From contig JAEZCO010000065.1 of NCBI GenBank assembly GCA_023433505.1, positions 67,572 to 131,571 on the forward strand: a DNA stretch of 64,000 nucleotides, given 5' to 3'. The DNA is from Bacillota bacterium. GTDB lineage: Bacteria; Bacillota; Clostridia; Acetivibrionales; DTU013. Below, piece by piece: positions 53,015 through 61,321 of the stretch (position 1 is its first letter; the number at the start of each line of letters is the position of its first letter). The position numbers and the translations under genes are program-made. The notes beneath the pieces are model-generated. The model did no database searches. It was not told the DNA's origin and worked only from the letters and a program-made list of their open reading frames with translations.

Positions 53015-53221
53015 TTAAGCGTAGCCTTCTACACAGAAAAAGGACTGTCCCAAAAATAATTTTGAAACAGCAGCTTCTTCCATCATTCCATTGCAGCCTC
53101 CCTCCACCTGTTCATCGGTTTTGGAATTCATAAGGATTTTGGCTTCACGTTCGGTGAATATCTTGTTACCTCCGCCCTTTTTTGCTATGCAATAGGACCG
53201 TCCTCGGAGGTCGTAAAAATA
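53015..53221 (-). pseudogene. unrecognised coding remnant in the gap before the GH43-like gene
   Basis: The gap 52951-53281 (331 bases) contains a 68-codon open stretch between stop codons with no good start codon. It includes GNKIFTEREAKILMNSKTDEQ and EEAAVSKLFLGQSFF. Its composition is protein-like, but no family is recognised and only an internal ATG at 53131, without a ribosome binding site, could start it. The end of the stretch holds GGGACAGTCC, of a type often seen at clostridial mobile-element junctions (from memory). It may be a decayed gene or element end. Confidence 0.3.
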
Positions 53222-53281
53222 TCAAAGATTACTCAGAAACCTTCACTTCAAGGGCATTTGCACCTGGGATGCATCAGGCAA

Positions 53282-54664
53282 TCACCGGTCGTCAAACTCC
53301 AATTCATTGATATATTTGCATGCCTCCTCCAGTACTTCCGAATACTGGCCGTAAAGGCATGCAACATGGTGGATGTAGGGTCCGTAAATGACCTTTTTTT
53401 CGACCCTGCCCCAATTCTCAAACTCAACCCACACATAGGTGTTTTGGGTAAACGGCCCGGCGATGGTTTTGCAGTTTTCTGCAAGGAGCTTATACTTTCC
53501 GTTATCACCGTCAAACCTGACAACCGTTATTTCGCCTTCCTTCAACCTCCAATGGCACATCCCCGGCTCAAAGTCGGGCAAAATCCAGTGAGAGCCAAGA
53601 TGCCCTTTGGCATCCGGAGCCTTCAGACTTAAAGGAAATGCATCATGCCAGAGAAGAACCCCATTGTCATTCTCCGGATGGCGCACGGTAATATCCGCAA
53701 AAAAGGACGGTGCTGCGTTTAAGCCGGCAGCTTCAGCTATAATGGCGCTCACAGCGCCATGGATATCGCTTTCGCAAATGCAGGGTATCCCCATATCGGA
53801 CACCTCTGCCTGCGCAAAGCTTACACATGCCCCAAGCTCCTCGATAATCGACATAAAGGATTCGATCGCAATCGCCGAAAGGTTGTTATCCGTCCCAAAC
53901 CGATAGATCACATCCCTTAAGGCCAATACATTGATCATCCCCTTCTCTGGCATGGCAGACAAATCAATCCTTTTGGCGTATTCCGCTATTTCGGCCACAT
54001 ACTTTTCCTTGTGCTTTTCCGCAGCTTCTTTTGTCAATCGGATTGCTTTCGATAAATCCATAGGCAGTATCTCAATGCCGAATTTTTGCAGCAGGTCGCT
54101 TTCGTCAATAATGGTACTCCAGAAAAAATCGATCCTGTTCCCTACGATGCCTATCTTGGCGCCTTTCAGCCTTTTTACAACATTGGCGGCCCGGAGGAAG
54201 CGGTCAAGTCCCTTTTCAAAAGCTTCGTCCTCCATATCACAGTTCTCAATGTACGTAAAGGGCACACCTAATTTACCAAGCACCTTGCTCGAAGCAAACA
54301 TTCCGCACAGTGAGTCCCGCAGACGTGTTCCGTCCTCAAGGGGAGCTTTGTCCCGCGGTCCCCAAAGCAGCGTCGGCACACCCAGTTTTTTGGCAATCAT
54401 CCCTGCTGCGCTTTCCGTCCCAAAATTGCAGTGCGGGATAAAAAGGCAGTTTATTTCCTGCGCCTTGAGAAATTGCACGACGGGTTCTATATCGTCATAG
54501 CCTCTGACAATGCCATCACATAGGACACTGTCAATTCCTATGTATTGAAGCCCCATCGCCTCCATCTTCTTTTCGAGCTGGGCCTTATAAACCTTTGCAT
54601 CCTCATGGCTGAATACAAATTTTCCGATTGGGCAAAATCCAACCTTTACAGCGTTATACAACAT
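53282..54664 (-). CDS. L-fucose/L-arabinose isomerase-like protein
   Basis: 460 residues. The layout follows the fucose/arabinose isomerase superfamily: N-terminal Rossmann-like domain (VKVGFCPIG, CLFIPHCNFGTE, LLWGPRDKAPLEDG near 105-120), middle domain (IGIVGNRIDFFW), AIAIESFMSIIEELG with a candidate metal Glu, ICESDIHGAVSAIIAEAAG with Glu/Asp near 300-320, and a late HHVACLYG. It would convert an aldose to a ketose or a related reaction, or may be a relative with altered activity. ATG at 54664 is chosen for AAGGAG; it lies 10 bases after the ceramidase-like stop. Confidence 0.82.
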   Translation of the reverse strand: MLYNAVKVGFCPIGKFVFSHEDAKVYKAQLEKKMEAMGLQYIGIDSVLCDGIVRGYDDIEPVVQFLKAQEINCLFIPHCNFGTESAAGMIAKKLGVPTLLWGPRDKAPLEDGTRLRDSLCGMFASSKVLGKLGVPFTYIENCDMEDEAFEKGLDRFLRAANVVKRLKGAKIGIVGNRIDFFWSTIIDESDLLQKFGIEILPMDLSKAIRLTKEAAEKHKEKYVAEIAEYAKRIDLSAMPEKGMINVLALRDVIYRFGTDNNLSAIAIESFMSIIEELGACVSFAQAEVSDMGIPCICESDIHGAVSAIIAEAAGLNAAPSFFADITVRHPENDNGVLLWHDAFPLSLKAPDAKGHLGSHWILPDFEPGMCHWRLKEGEITVVRFDGDNGKYKLLAENCKTIAGPFTQNTYVWVEFENWGRVEKKVIYGPYIHHVACLYGQYSEVLEEACKYINELEFDDR

Positions 54665-54674
54665 ATTCTTCTCC

Positions 54675-56006
54675 TTAGTCCACCCGTATCTCATTTAATA
54701 GCTTAACAGCTTTCTCAACAATGGTTTGCGCACTTCCGGGACCCAGCATTGAGGTATCCGTCTCATAGCCTCCGGCCTCCAGCGCATCAGCGGTATAAAC
54801 ATATCCCGGAGCCACTCCGTTTGACAGGCTGATCACAAAAGTTTCGGCAAAGGGGGACCTTCTCTTTATTTCACGTCCGACCTCAACAAAGGCTTCCCCC
54901 TGCAAACATACAATTCTGGCATTTCCTATCCCTATTGCCTGTATTTCATAGGGAAGCTCATCGGTTAGCAAACTGGGTTTAATCCCTTTCTCCTGAAGTA
55001 TTATATAGCCCAGAATGTCCTCGGCCCCTAAGAGCTTGAGCTCTGCATTCCTTATCTCAATATACGAGCCGTTGGAAGCCTGAAGCAGCGCAAGCTTTTG
55101 TTCCGCTTCTTTTACGTTGTTTACGGCAGTCTCCTTGTCGATATATTCTCTCAGGGGCAGCTCGGTTTCAATGGATTGAATCGATAAACCGGCTTCCTCC
55201 GACAAACTCATCCTGTCAAGAACCCGCCCGACTTCAACGCCAAGGGTGGTCCCTATCCTGGATGCTTCCTCAAAGTTCTGCCCATCCCGGAAATACCGGG
55301 TGCTCTGGTTACCTGACGTCCCCTGGGAAAACAGCGTAATCATCCCCGGTTTTGCCCATTTCAGGTATTTCCTGATATATGCGGGATAATCGGCACTGAC
55401 CAGCGTATTATCCGAATGAAGGACGGTCGGGTGAAGTGCGTAGCAAACAAGACATCCCCTCCAGTTCCCATTCGTATCCTTCACGCCAAGGACGCATACC
55501 TCCTTGTCGGCAGCCCCGCCCGGGTCCCTGCGGTTGCCTCCTACGCCCTGTTCGCCGCCGCAGGTTCCCTTGCTTACGCCGATTTGCGCGTCGAAGGGGC
55601 TGCTGCAAGCTTCAACGGCCATCGAAACCAGCCTGCCATCCAGCCAGGATATATATGCGCCGTCTGTAGTCAAGCCCTTCTCGAGGGCTTCAAGATCAAG
55701 CCTTCCCGAGGTCCATGGCGCCGAATGCGTGTGCGAGCAGCATATCACAATGTTTCCGGGAAGGATTCCCGTTTTGTCGGAAATTTGTTTTCTCAGACTG
55801 CGCACATATTTCTTTGAATACATCAAAAGGTCCATGGCCACGATCACCAGCTTTGTTTTCCCGTTGTCAAGATATATGCAGCTGGCATAAAGCGGATCAT
55901 GAACCCCCGTATTATGCCGCGGGCAATGCGGATAACCTGCCAGCTCCACTCCTTTTTCCGGTGAAATATCAATAATGGATACTCCTGCTTTAAGTTTATT
56001 TGACAT
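54675..56006 (-). CDS. neutral/alkaline ceramidase-like metal hydrolase
   Basis: 443 residues matching the N-terminal catalytic domain of neutral ceramidases: SIIDISPEKGVELAGY at 11-26, VHDPLYASCIYLDNG, ICCSHTHSAPW near 88-98 with the zinc-binding His pair, VCYALHPTVLHSDN near 205, FSQGTSGNQS near 235. No signal peptide and no C-terminal domain, so it is shorter than true ceramidases and cytoplasmic. Such proteins in sugar loci probably hydrolyse amide or ester bonds in sugar derivatives rather than ceramide; that is inference. It sits between the FGGY kinase and the isomerase genes. Confidence 0.82.
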   Translation of the reverse strand: MSNKLKAGVSIIDISPEKGVELAGYPHCPRHNTGVHDPLYASCIYLDNGKTKLVIVAMDLLMYSKKYVRSLRKQISDKTGILPGNIVICCSHTHSAPWTSGRLDLEALEKGLTTDGAYISWLDGRLVSMAVEACSSPFDAQIGVSKGTCGGEQGVGGNRRDPGGAADKEVCVLGVKDTNGNWRGCLVCYALHPTVLHSDNTLVSADYPAYIRKYLKWAKPGMITLFSQGTSGNQSTRYFRDGQNFEEASRIGTTLGVEVGRVLDRMSLSEEAGLSIQSIETELPLREYIDKETAVNNVKEAEQKLALLQASNGSYIEIRNAELKLLGAEDILGYIILQEKGIKPSLLTDELPYEIQAIGIGNARIVCLQGEAFVEVGREIKRRSPFAETFVISLSNGVAPGYVYTADALEAGGYETDTSMLGPGSAQTIVEKAVKLLNEIRVD

Positions 56007-56085
56007 GTGACTTGCCTTTCTGTAATTTATTTTTTGGTTTCGCTTATAATTGAATACGGACAGGGAACCGTTGAGTCAGCCATTG

Positions 56086-57552
56086 TTAACGAAGGAATTT
56101 ATCCTGAATATAGAGGTATTCTTCATATTTTTCCCGGTAGGCGCAAACCGATTTGGGGACCGGGTCAAAGACCTTCGCTGTCCCGGCCTTACCGTCGACC
56201 GCGGACGGATCGCTGAAAACGCCGCATCCCAGCCCTGCAAGGATAGCCGCGCCAACATTGGCCGTTTCACAGGTCGCTGATGTTTTGACCGTCTTTCCCG
56301 TTATATCCGATAGGATCCGGCACCATATATCGCTTTTAGCTCCGCCGCCAAACAGCCGGAGCTCGCTTACCGGCCGGTATAATTCCTGCATAGCCTCAAT
56401 GTTGGCTTTTACCTGATAGGCAACGCCTTCAAAAACACTTTTGACTATATGACTTGCATCCGTCGACAGGGTAATCCCGTAAAAAGAACCCTGCGTATTG
56501 CTTTTCCAATAAGGCGAGCCTGAACCTGCCAAATGCGGAAAGAAAAATACATCGTTCGTTTCGCCTTCGCACTGCAGCGCCAACCGGTCGAGGTCCCTAT
56601 AGCTTTTATTGCTAAACAGGGTTTCCTTTAACCACCTCATGCTTGCGCCCGCCGTCAAAACACAGCCTTCAATCACCCATTCATTTTTAAAGAGATAGGA
56701 AAAGCAGGGCACTCGCATATTGCTGTCAATCACAGGTTTGTGACATTTTTGTTCAATCGCCGAAGCCGTCCCGAGAGACACGGTTGAGATCATTTCACCG
56801 ATTCCGGCGCCCAGCGCGGCACATTTCTGATCCTGCCCGCCTAATGCTACAACAACCTTCGCAGGGAGCCCCAGCTCATTTGCCACCTCTTTTGACAAAT
56901 AGCCGACGGGACTGCCGCTCCACTTGATCTCCGGCAGCTTGGCTTCGTCTATTCCGTATTCTTCCAGCAGTCTGGGAGACCAGCCCTGCTTCGAAATGTC
57001 GTACAGCAAAGTTCCGGAGGCCATGGAATGATCCGTAAAGCATTCTCCGCAAAGCCTTGCCGTTATGTAATCCAACGCCATCAAGAACTTGTGCGTCCGG
57101 TTGTACAGCTCTTTCTCATTTTCCCTCAGCCACAATAGTTTAGGCAGTACATAGCCCTCGCTTGCCCGTTTGCCTGTGATGCTGAAAATTTCAGGCTCAC
57201 CGAATCTGCCCAGGATGCCATCCCTTTGATTTGCCGCCCGGGAATCAAGCCAGCTGATGGCATTCCGTATCGGATTATAGTTCTTGTCCACCGGCACGAA
57301 GGCGATTCCCTGCGAGCTGACACTAATGCCCTTAACCAGGCTGTGGTTTATTTTTGAATTTTGAACCGATTCCTTTATTGCCTGTCTGGCAAGGTCCCAC
57401 CATAAATTTGCGTCTTGCTCGATCTCTGTCGGGGAGATCCTTATTAAGGGGTACTCAATGTATGCTTCCCCCAGAACCTCCAAATTCTCATCAAAAACCG
57501 CACTTTTGCAGCCTGTAGTCCCAAGATCGAGCCCAATCAGCACCGCTTCCAC
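56086..57552 (-). CDS. FGGY-family carbohydrate kinase (xylulokinase-like)
   Basis: 488 residues. The ATPase start GLDLGTTGCKSAVFD at 8-22, ISVSSQGIAFVPVD near 75-88, AISWLDSRAANQ, LDYITARLCGECFTDHSMASGTLL near 150-175, VVALGGQDQKCAALGAG near 225-240 and the C-terminal LRLFGGGAKSDIWCRILSDI near 400-420 match FGGY kinases, closest in outline to xylulokinases. It phosphorylates a ketose or polyol with ATP. GTG at 57552 is used as start because GGAGGG lies at the right distance. It follows the LacI-type gene by 37 bases in the same operon. Confidence 0.93.
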   Translation of the reverse strand: MEAVLIGLDLGTTGCKSAVFDENLEVLGEAYIEYPLIRISPTEIEQDANLWWDLARQAIKESVQNSKINHSLVKGISVSSQGIAFVPVDKNYNPIRNAISWLDSRAANQRDGILGRFGEPEIFSITGKRASEGYVLPKLLWLRENEKELYNRTHKFLMALDYITARLCGECFTDHSMASGTLLYDISKQGWSPRLLEEYGIDEAKLPEIKWSGSPVGYLSKEVANELGLPAKVVVALGGQDQKCAALGAGIGEMISTVSLGTASAIEQKCHKPVIDSNMRVPCFSYLFKNEWVIEGCVLTAGASMRWLKETLFSNKSYRDLDRLALQCEGETNDVFFFPHLAGSGSPYWKSNTQGSFYGITLSTDASHIVKSVFEGVAYQVKANIEAMQELYRPVSELRLFGGGAKSDIWCRILSDITGKTVKTSATCETANVGAAILAGLGCGVFSDPSAVDGKAGTAKVFDPVPKSVCAYREKYEEYLYIQDKFLR

Positions 57553-57589
57553 GCTATCCCTCCTTATAAAAATGAAATGATAAAGCCCT

Positions 57590-58612
57590 TCACTGTACAG
57601 CTATACCGGAATTACCCGCTTTGCCCGTAGTTTCCCTCAGGATCAGTTCGGGCTTCAACGCTACATGCTGGACCACTGCACTGTTGTCTTCAATCTTATC
57701 CAATAACATCCGGGAGGCTATACTGCCCATATCGTTCACCGGACTTGAAATGGTTGTGAGGGCTTTGGTCAGATAGGATGCAACGTTAATGTTGTCAATG
57801 CCTATGATCGACATATCCTCCGGTATCCTCAAGCCGGACTCCGTCATGGCCCGCATTGCTCCGATCGCAATGCTGTCATAGGAGGCGAATATGGCGGTGG
57901 GCAGCTTCTTCAACGCCAGCATTTCCTTCATTCTTTTGTATCCGCCTTCTTCAAATCTTTCCGTCCCGACCTTTATAAAATCATTATTTACCGGCAAACC
58001 GTTTTTCTTCAACAGGCTGTGAAATGCTTTCAATCTGGATTCCGACAAGGTTTCGCCGATATAGCCTATTTCTCTGTGCCCAAGCTCCGCCAGATGATGA
58101 ATGGCCAGAGAAATTCCATACTCTTCGTCGATTTTTATATAGTCATAATCCTGAAGCTCAACTTCGGTCGCAACCTGGATAATGGGCATGTTGTACTTGC
58201 TTTTAAACTCCTTAAGGTCCTTCTCAATCTTCCTGTCCACGGTGGTAATACAGATGATGCCGCCTACCCCCTTTTTTTCAAAAAGCTTCAGGTAGTAGAC
58301 CTCGTTTTCATATTTGAAGTCGGTCAGTCCGATGAGCAGCATATAGCCTTTGGCTTTTAGCCTTACTTCAATGGTATTGACCAGCTGCGCATAATAATTG
58401 CTTTTTATCTCCGGGCAGATTATCCCGATGGTATTGTTTCCTTCGCTTTTAAACGCCTTATTATGTTTGTTGGAAACATAATTCAGCTGTCTTGCGATAT
58501 CGACGATCCTTTCCTTGGTTTCTTTATTAAGCTCGCTACTGTCATTGATCGCCCTGGATACTGTTGACAGGTTGACACCCGCCATCTTTGCGATATCTTT
58601 TAATGTCGCCAA
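57590..58612 (-). CDS. LacI-family transcriptional repressor
   Basis: 340 residues with an N-terminal LacI HTH (TLKDIAKMAGVNLSTVSRAI at 3-22, hinge to about 55) and a periplasmic-binding-like ligand domain (IGIICPEIKSNYYAQLVNTI onward, SRLKAFHSLLKKNGLP, GAMRAMTESGLRIPEDMSIIGIDNI). TTG at 58612 follows AAGGTGG. It heads the catabolic operon, and TCGAAA-type operators lie at its own promoter and before the Gfo/Idh gene. It likely represses both units until a sugar effector binds. Confidence 0.95.
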   Translation of the reverse strand: MATLKDIAKMAGVNLSTVSRAINDSSELNKETKERIVDIARQLNYVSNKHNKAFKSEGNNTIGIICPEIKSNYYAQLVNTIEVRLKAKGYMLLIGLTDFKYENEVYYLKLFEKKGVGGIICITTVDRKIEKDLKEFKSKYNMPIIQVATEVELQDYDYIKIDEEYGISLAIHHLAELGHREIGYIGETLSESRLKAFHSLLKKNGLPVNNDFIKVGTERFEEGGYKRMKEMLALKKLPTAIFASYDSIAIGAMRAMTESGLRIPEDMSIIGIDNINVASYLTKALTTISSPVNDMGSIASRMLLDKIEDNSAVVQHVALKPELILRETTGKAGNSGIAVQ

Positions 58613-59002
58613 TTTTCCACCTTCTCTTCCGCTGCATAACTATCGAAACATATTTTTATTTGTTTGCAATTTCCGAATACATCCTATAAATTCATCGCAA
58701 TGATCCATTTTCAGCAACAACCGTTTTTCGGTATGTTTGACGCACATTTCATTACACTGCTTTTGTTTTTATTCATTTACGATGGTATACCAATGAGTAT
58801 ATCACAGAAAATTTGTTTCCGCAAGTTTCTTATTCTTCGAAACTTTTTTTCGATAAATTATACATTAATCCATCTTGCAACTCTATTGAAAGGAGTTGGA
58901 GATTGCATTTATACAGCTTAAGAAGACGATTGTACTTTAGAAATCGATTGAAGTTTGATTTTGGAATACCCTTCGGCAATCAAAACCATTGAGCAGACTG
59001 TT
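58613..59002. other. 390-base intergenic regulatory region before the LacI-type gene
   Basis: No gene is seen. The region holds the promoter/operator at 58837-58862, a perfect TGGTATACCA palindrome (58783-58792) and a TCGAAAC half-site near 58643 close to the gene start. The LacI-type mRNA would have a leader of about 230 bases. The remaining sequence is AT-rich without a recognised riboswitch or terminator. Confidence 0.6.
58837..58862 (-). promoter_or_regulatory. promoter with overlapping LacI-type operator, upstream of the LacI-family gene
   Basis: On the minus strand a perfect TATAAT (58862-58857) is followed three bases later by TCGAAA-AAAAG-TTTCGA (58853-58837), a perfect 6-base inverted repeat spanning the expected transcription start. 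No good -35 lies 16-18 bases upstream. The half-sites match those at 51281-51294, so autorepression by the LacI-type protein is likely. Confidence 0.6.
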
Positions 59003-61132
59003 TCATACCAGCCGGCTTGCCAGCAGGGTGTTCCGCTTCTGGGTCCTGTTATTGCCGACGGCTATTCCTATCGCCTTCCTGGAGCCTACCAGGACAAAAA
59101 CCTTCTTCGCCCTGGTAACGCAGGTGTACAGCAGATTTCTCTGCAGCATCATATAATGCTGCATTGTGAAGGGCGCCACAACAATCTTGTATTCACTTCC
59201 CTGACTTTTGTGAACTGTGGTGGCATAGGCCAGCACTACCTCGTCAAGCTCTGTGGCATCATATTCAACATTGTTATCGTCAAACCTGATGACGAGGGTC
59301 CTGTCCTCGGTATCAATGCTTACGATACGGCCGATATCTCCATTGAAAACACTCTTGTCATAATTGTTTTTTATCTGCATGACTTTATCGTGAAGCCGGT
59401 ATTGCATTCCGCCATACTTTACAAATATAGCTTCAGGGTTAAGGGTCTCCTGCAGGACTGTGTTCAGATTGTGAGCGCCTGCCTCTCCTCTTTGCATCGG
59501 GCACAGGACCTGTATATCGTCGATGGGACTGACATTGTAATGCTTCGGCAATCTTTTTGCACATAATTCCTTGATGGTCTCCACCACTTTGGCCGGTTCT
59601 TCTTCTTCAATGAAAAAGAAATCGCTGCTCCGTCCTCCGTTCAAACCGGGGTATTCTCCTTTATTGATTTTATGGGCATTTGTAATGATCGCACTCCCCT
59701 GCGCCTGCCGGAAAATCCTGGTGAGCTTGATAACGTTTACGATTCCGGAATCAATAATATCCTTCAGTACATTGCCTGCGCCAACGGAGGGCAGTTGGTC
59801 GACATCGCCCACAAGGATGACAATGGTATTATCCGCCACCGCTTTCAAAAGGTTGTACATAAGAATAATATCAACCATGGAGGTTTCATCAATAATCAGT
59901 ACATCACATTCCAAAGGGCTGTCCTCATTCTTTTTATACCCCTCCGGAGGCTTGAATTCCAGCAGCCGGTGAATGGTTTTCGCTTCCATTCCGGTAGTCT
60001 CGGACATCCTTTTCGCCGCGCGGCCTGTGGGCGCGGCCAGCAATATACTGGCTCCAAGCCGTTCAAATACCTTTATGACCGCCAGGGTAGTGGTGGTTTT
60101 TCCTGTGCCCGGCCCTCCGGTGAGGACCATAAACTTGGACCTTGCCGCCGTTGCGATTGCATCTACCTGGACATCGTCATATTTTATGCCGTATTCCTTT
60201 TCCAGCTTCACAAGGATATCGCCGGAAAAAGCAGACTGAAACATGCACGGTCCCGCCAGGATGTCCTTTATCCTTTTGGCAGTTCCGATTTCACTATAAT
60301 AAAAGGGAGGCAGAAAAATCGCATCGCCGGTATCCTTGATCACTGATTTTTCTTCGATCATTTTATCTATGGTGGAATTTAAAAGAGCGTCATCCAGTTC
60401 AAGGATCTTCTGCGCTTCAGCGATGAGCTGCTCCCTTCCCGAATAGCAGTGTCCGTCATTGGAAAGCTCGTTAAGTACGTAAATTAATCCGGACCTGCAC
60501 CGCTCATAGGAATTTATGTCAAACCCAAGCTGCCGGGCAATCTTGTCGGCGGTCTTGAAGCCTATGCCCCAAATATCGTCCGCAAGCTTGTAAGGATTGG
60601 TTTTTACCGTGTTAATACTCTCATTTCCATAGGTCTTGAATATTTTTACCGCATAGGCAGTGGATACCCCGTTGCTCTGGAGAAACAGCATCACATTTTT
60701 GATTTCCTTCTGCTCCTGCCAGGCCTTTTTGATCATCGCGACCCTTTTAGGCCCGATGCCGCCCACATCCCCAAGCCTGTCGGGTTCTTCCTCGATCACC
60801 CTTATGGTATCTTCCTTAAAGCAGTTGACTATCCTTCTGGCATTTACAGGCCCTATTCCTTTAATCAGCCCGCTGCCAAGATACTTTTCAATCCCCGCAA
60901 CCGTGGCAGGCACAGTCTCTCTATAATCTACGACACTGAACTGCTTCCCGAATTTGCTGTCAAATTTCCACTCGCCCTTCAGCTTCACAACGGCCCCGAC
61001 ATTGACAGCGGCCAGACTTCCCACCACCGTGACGAGATCGGAAAAGCCTCTGGATTTTATTTTTATGACACTAAAACCATTCTCTTCATTGGTATAAGTA
61101 ATTCTCTCAACAATTCCGGACAGGTATTCCAT
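59003..61132 (-). CDS. recD2: RecD2-type ATP-dependent DNA helicase
   Basis: 709 residues. N-terminal OB-like part, helix-hairpin-helix pairs (GSGLIKGIGPVNARRIV near 95-110, DVGGIGPKRVAMIKKAW near 130-146), Walker A LTGGPGTGKTTTTLAV near 335-350, Walker B DVLIIDETSMVD, GDVDQLPSVGAG, and the UvrD-C-like TTVHKSQGSEYK near 650. This is a 5'-3' SF1B helicase of the RecD2 group, acting in DNA repair and replication-fork support outside RecBCD. ATG at 61132 is chosen because it opens the conserved YLSGIVERITYTNEENGFSV start; the frame runs open 28 codons further without signals. Confidence 0.95.
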   Translation of the reverse strand: MEYLSGIVERITYTNEENGFSVIKIKSRGFSDLVTVVGSLAAVNVGAVVKLKGEWKFDSKFGKQFSVVDYRETVPATVAGIEKYLGSGLIKGIGPVNARRIVNCFKEDTIRVIEEEPDRLGDVGGIGPKRVAMIKKAWQEQKEIKNVMLFLQSNGVSTAYAVKIFKTYGNESINTVKTNPYKLADDIWGIGFKTADKIARQLGFDINSYERCRSGLIYVLNELSNDGHCYSGREQLIAEAQKILELDDALLNSTIDKMIEEKSVIKDTGDAIFLPPFYYSEIGTAKRIKDILAGPCMFQSAFSGDILVKLEKEYGIKYDDVQVDAIATAARSKFMVLTGGPGTGKTTTTLAVIKVFERLGASILLAAPTGRAAKRMSETTGMEAKTIHRLLEFKPPEGYKKNEDSPLECDVLIIDETSMVDIILMYNLLKAVADNTIVILVGDVDQLPSVGAGNVLKDIIDSGIVNVIKLTRIFRQAQGSAIITNAHKINKGEYPGLNGGRSSDFFFIEEEEPAKVVETIKELCAKRLPKHYNVSPIDDIQVLCPMQRGEAGAHNLNTVLQETLNPEAIFVKYGGMQYRLHDKVMQIKNNYDKSVFNGDIGRIVSIDTEDRTLVIRFDDNNVEYDATELDEVVLAYATTVHKSQGSEYKIVVAPFTMQHYMMLQRNLLYTCVTRAKKVFVLVGSRKAIGIAVGNNRTQKRNTLLASRLV

Positions 61133-61167
61133 TCTCCAGCAGACCTCAATATCAACAATATGACAAT

Positions 61168-61176
61168 AGTATACCA
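61168..61176 (-). promoter_or_regulatory. extended -10 promoter of recD2
   Basis: On the minus strand TGGTATACT fits TG-n-TATAAT with one mismatch, about 35 bases before the ATG, with a weak TGGAAA 18 bases further upstream. Confidence 0.45.
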
Positions 61177-61244
61177 TAAATGATCTGCTGGTTTCCATTT
61201 CCATCAAAAAAGGCACGGATGTCCATCTAAATTACAATATTTTC

Positions 61245-61273
61245 TTGATTATGTCGCAATATGGTACTATGAT
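61245..61273 (+). promoter_or_regulatory. sigma-A promoter of the PAS histidine kinase gene
   Basis: TTGATT (61245-61250) and TATGAT (61268-61273) are 17 bases apart, about 48 bases before the kinase ATG. It is divergent from the recD2 promoter, in a shared 189-base gap. Confidence 0.6.
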
Positions 61274-61321
61274 AATATATGGAAGCAGTAAATTCAGCAT
61301 AGATTGCAGGGGGCGGTCGAA

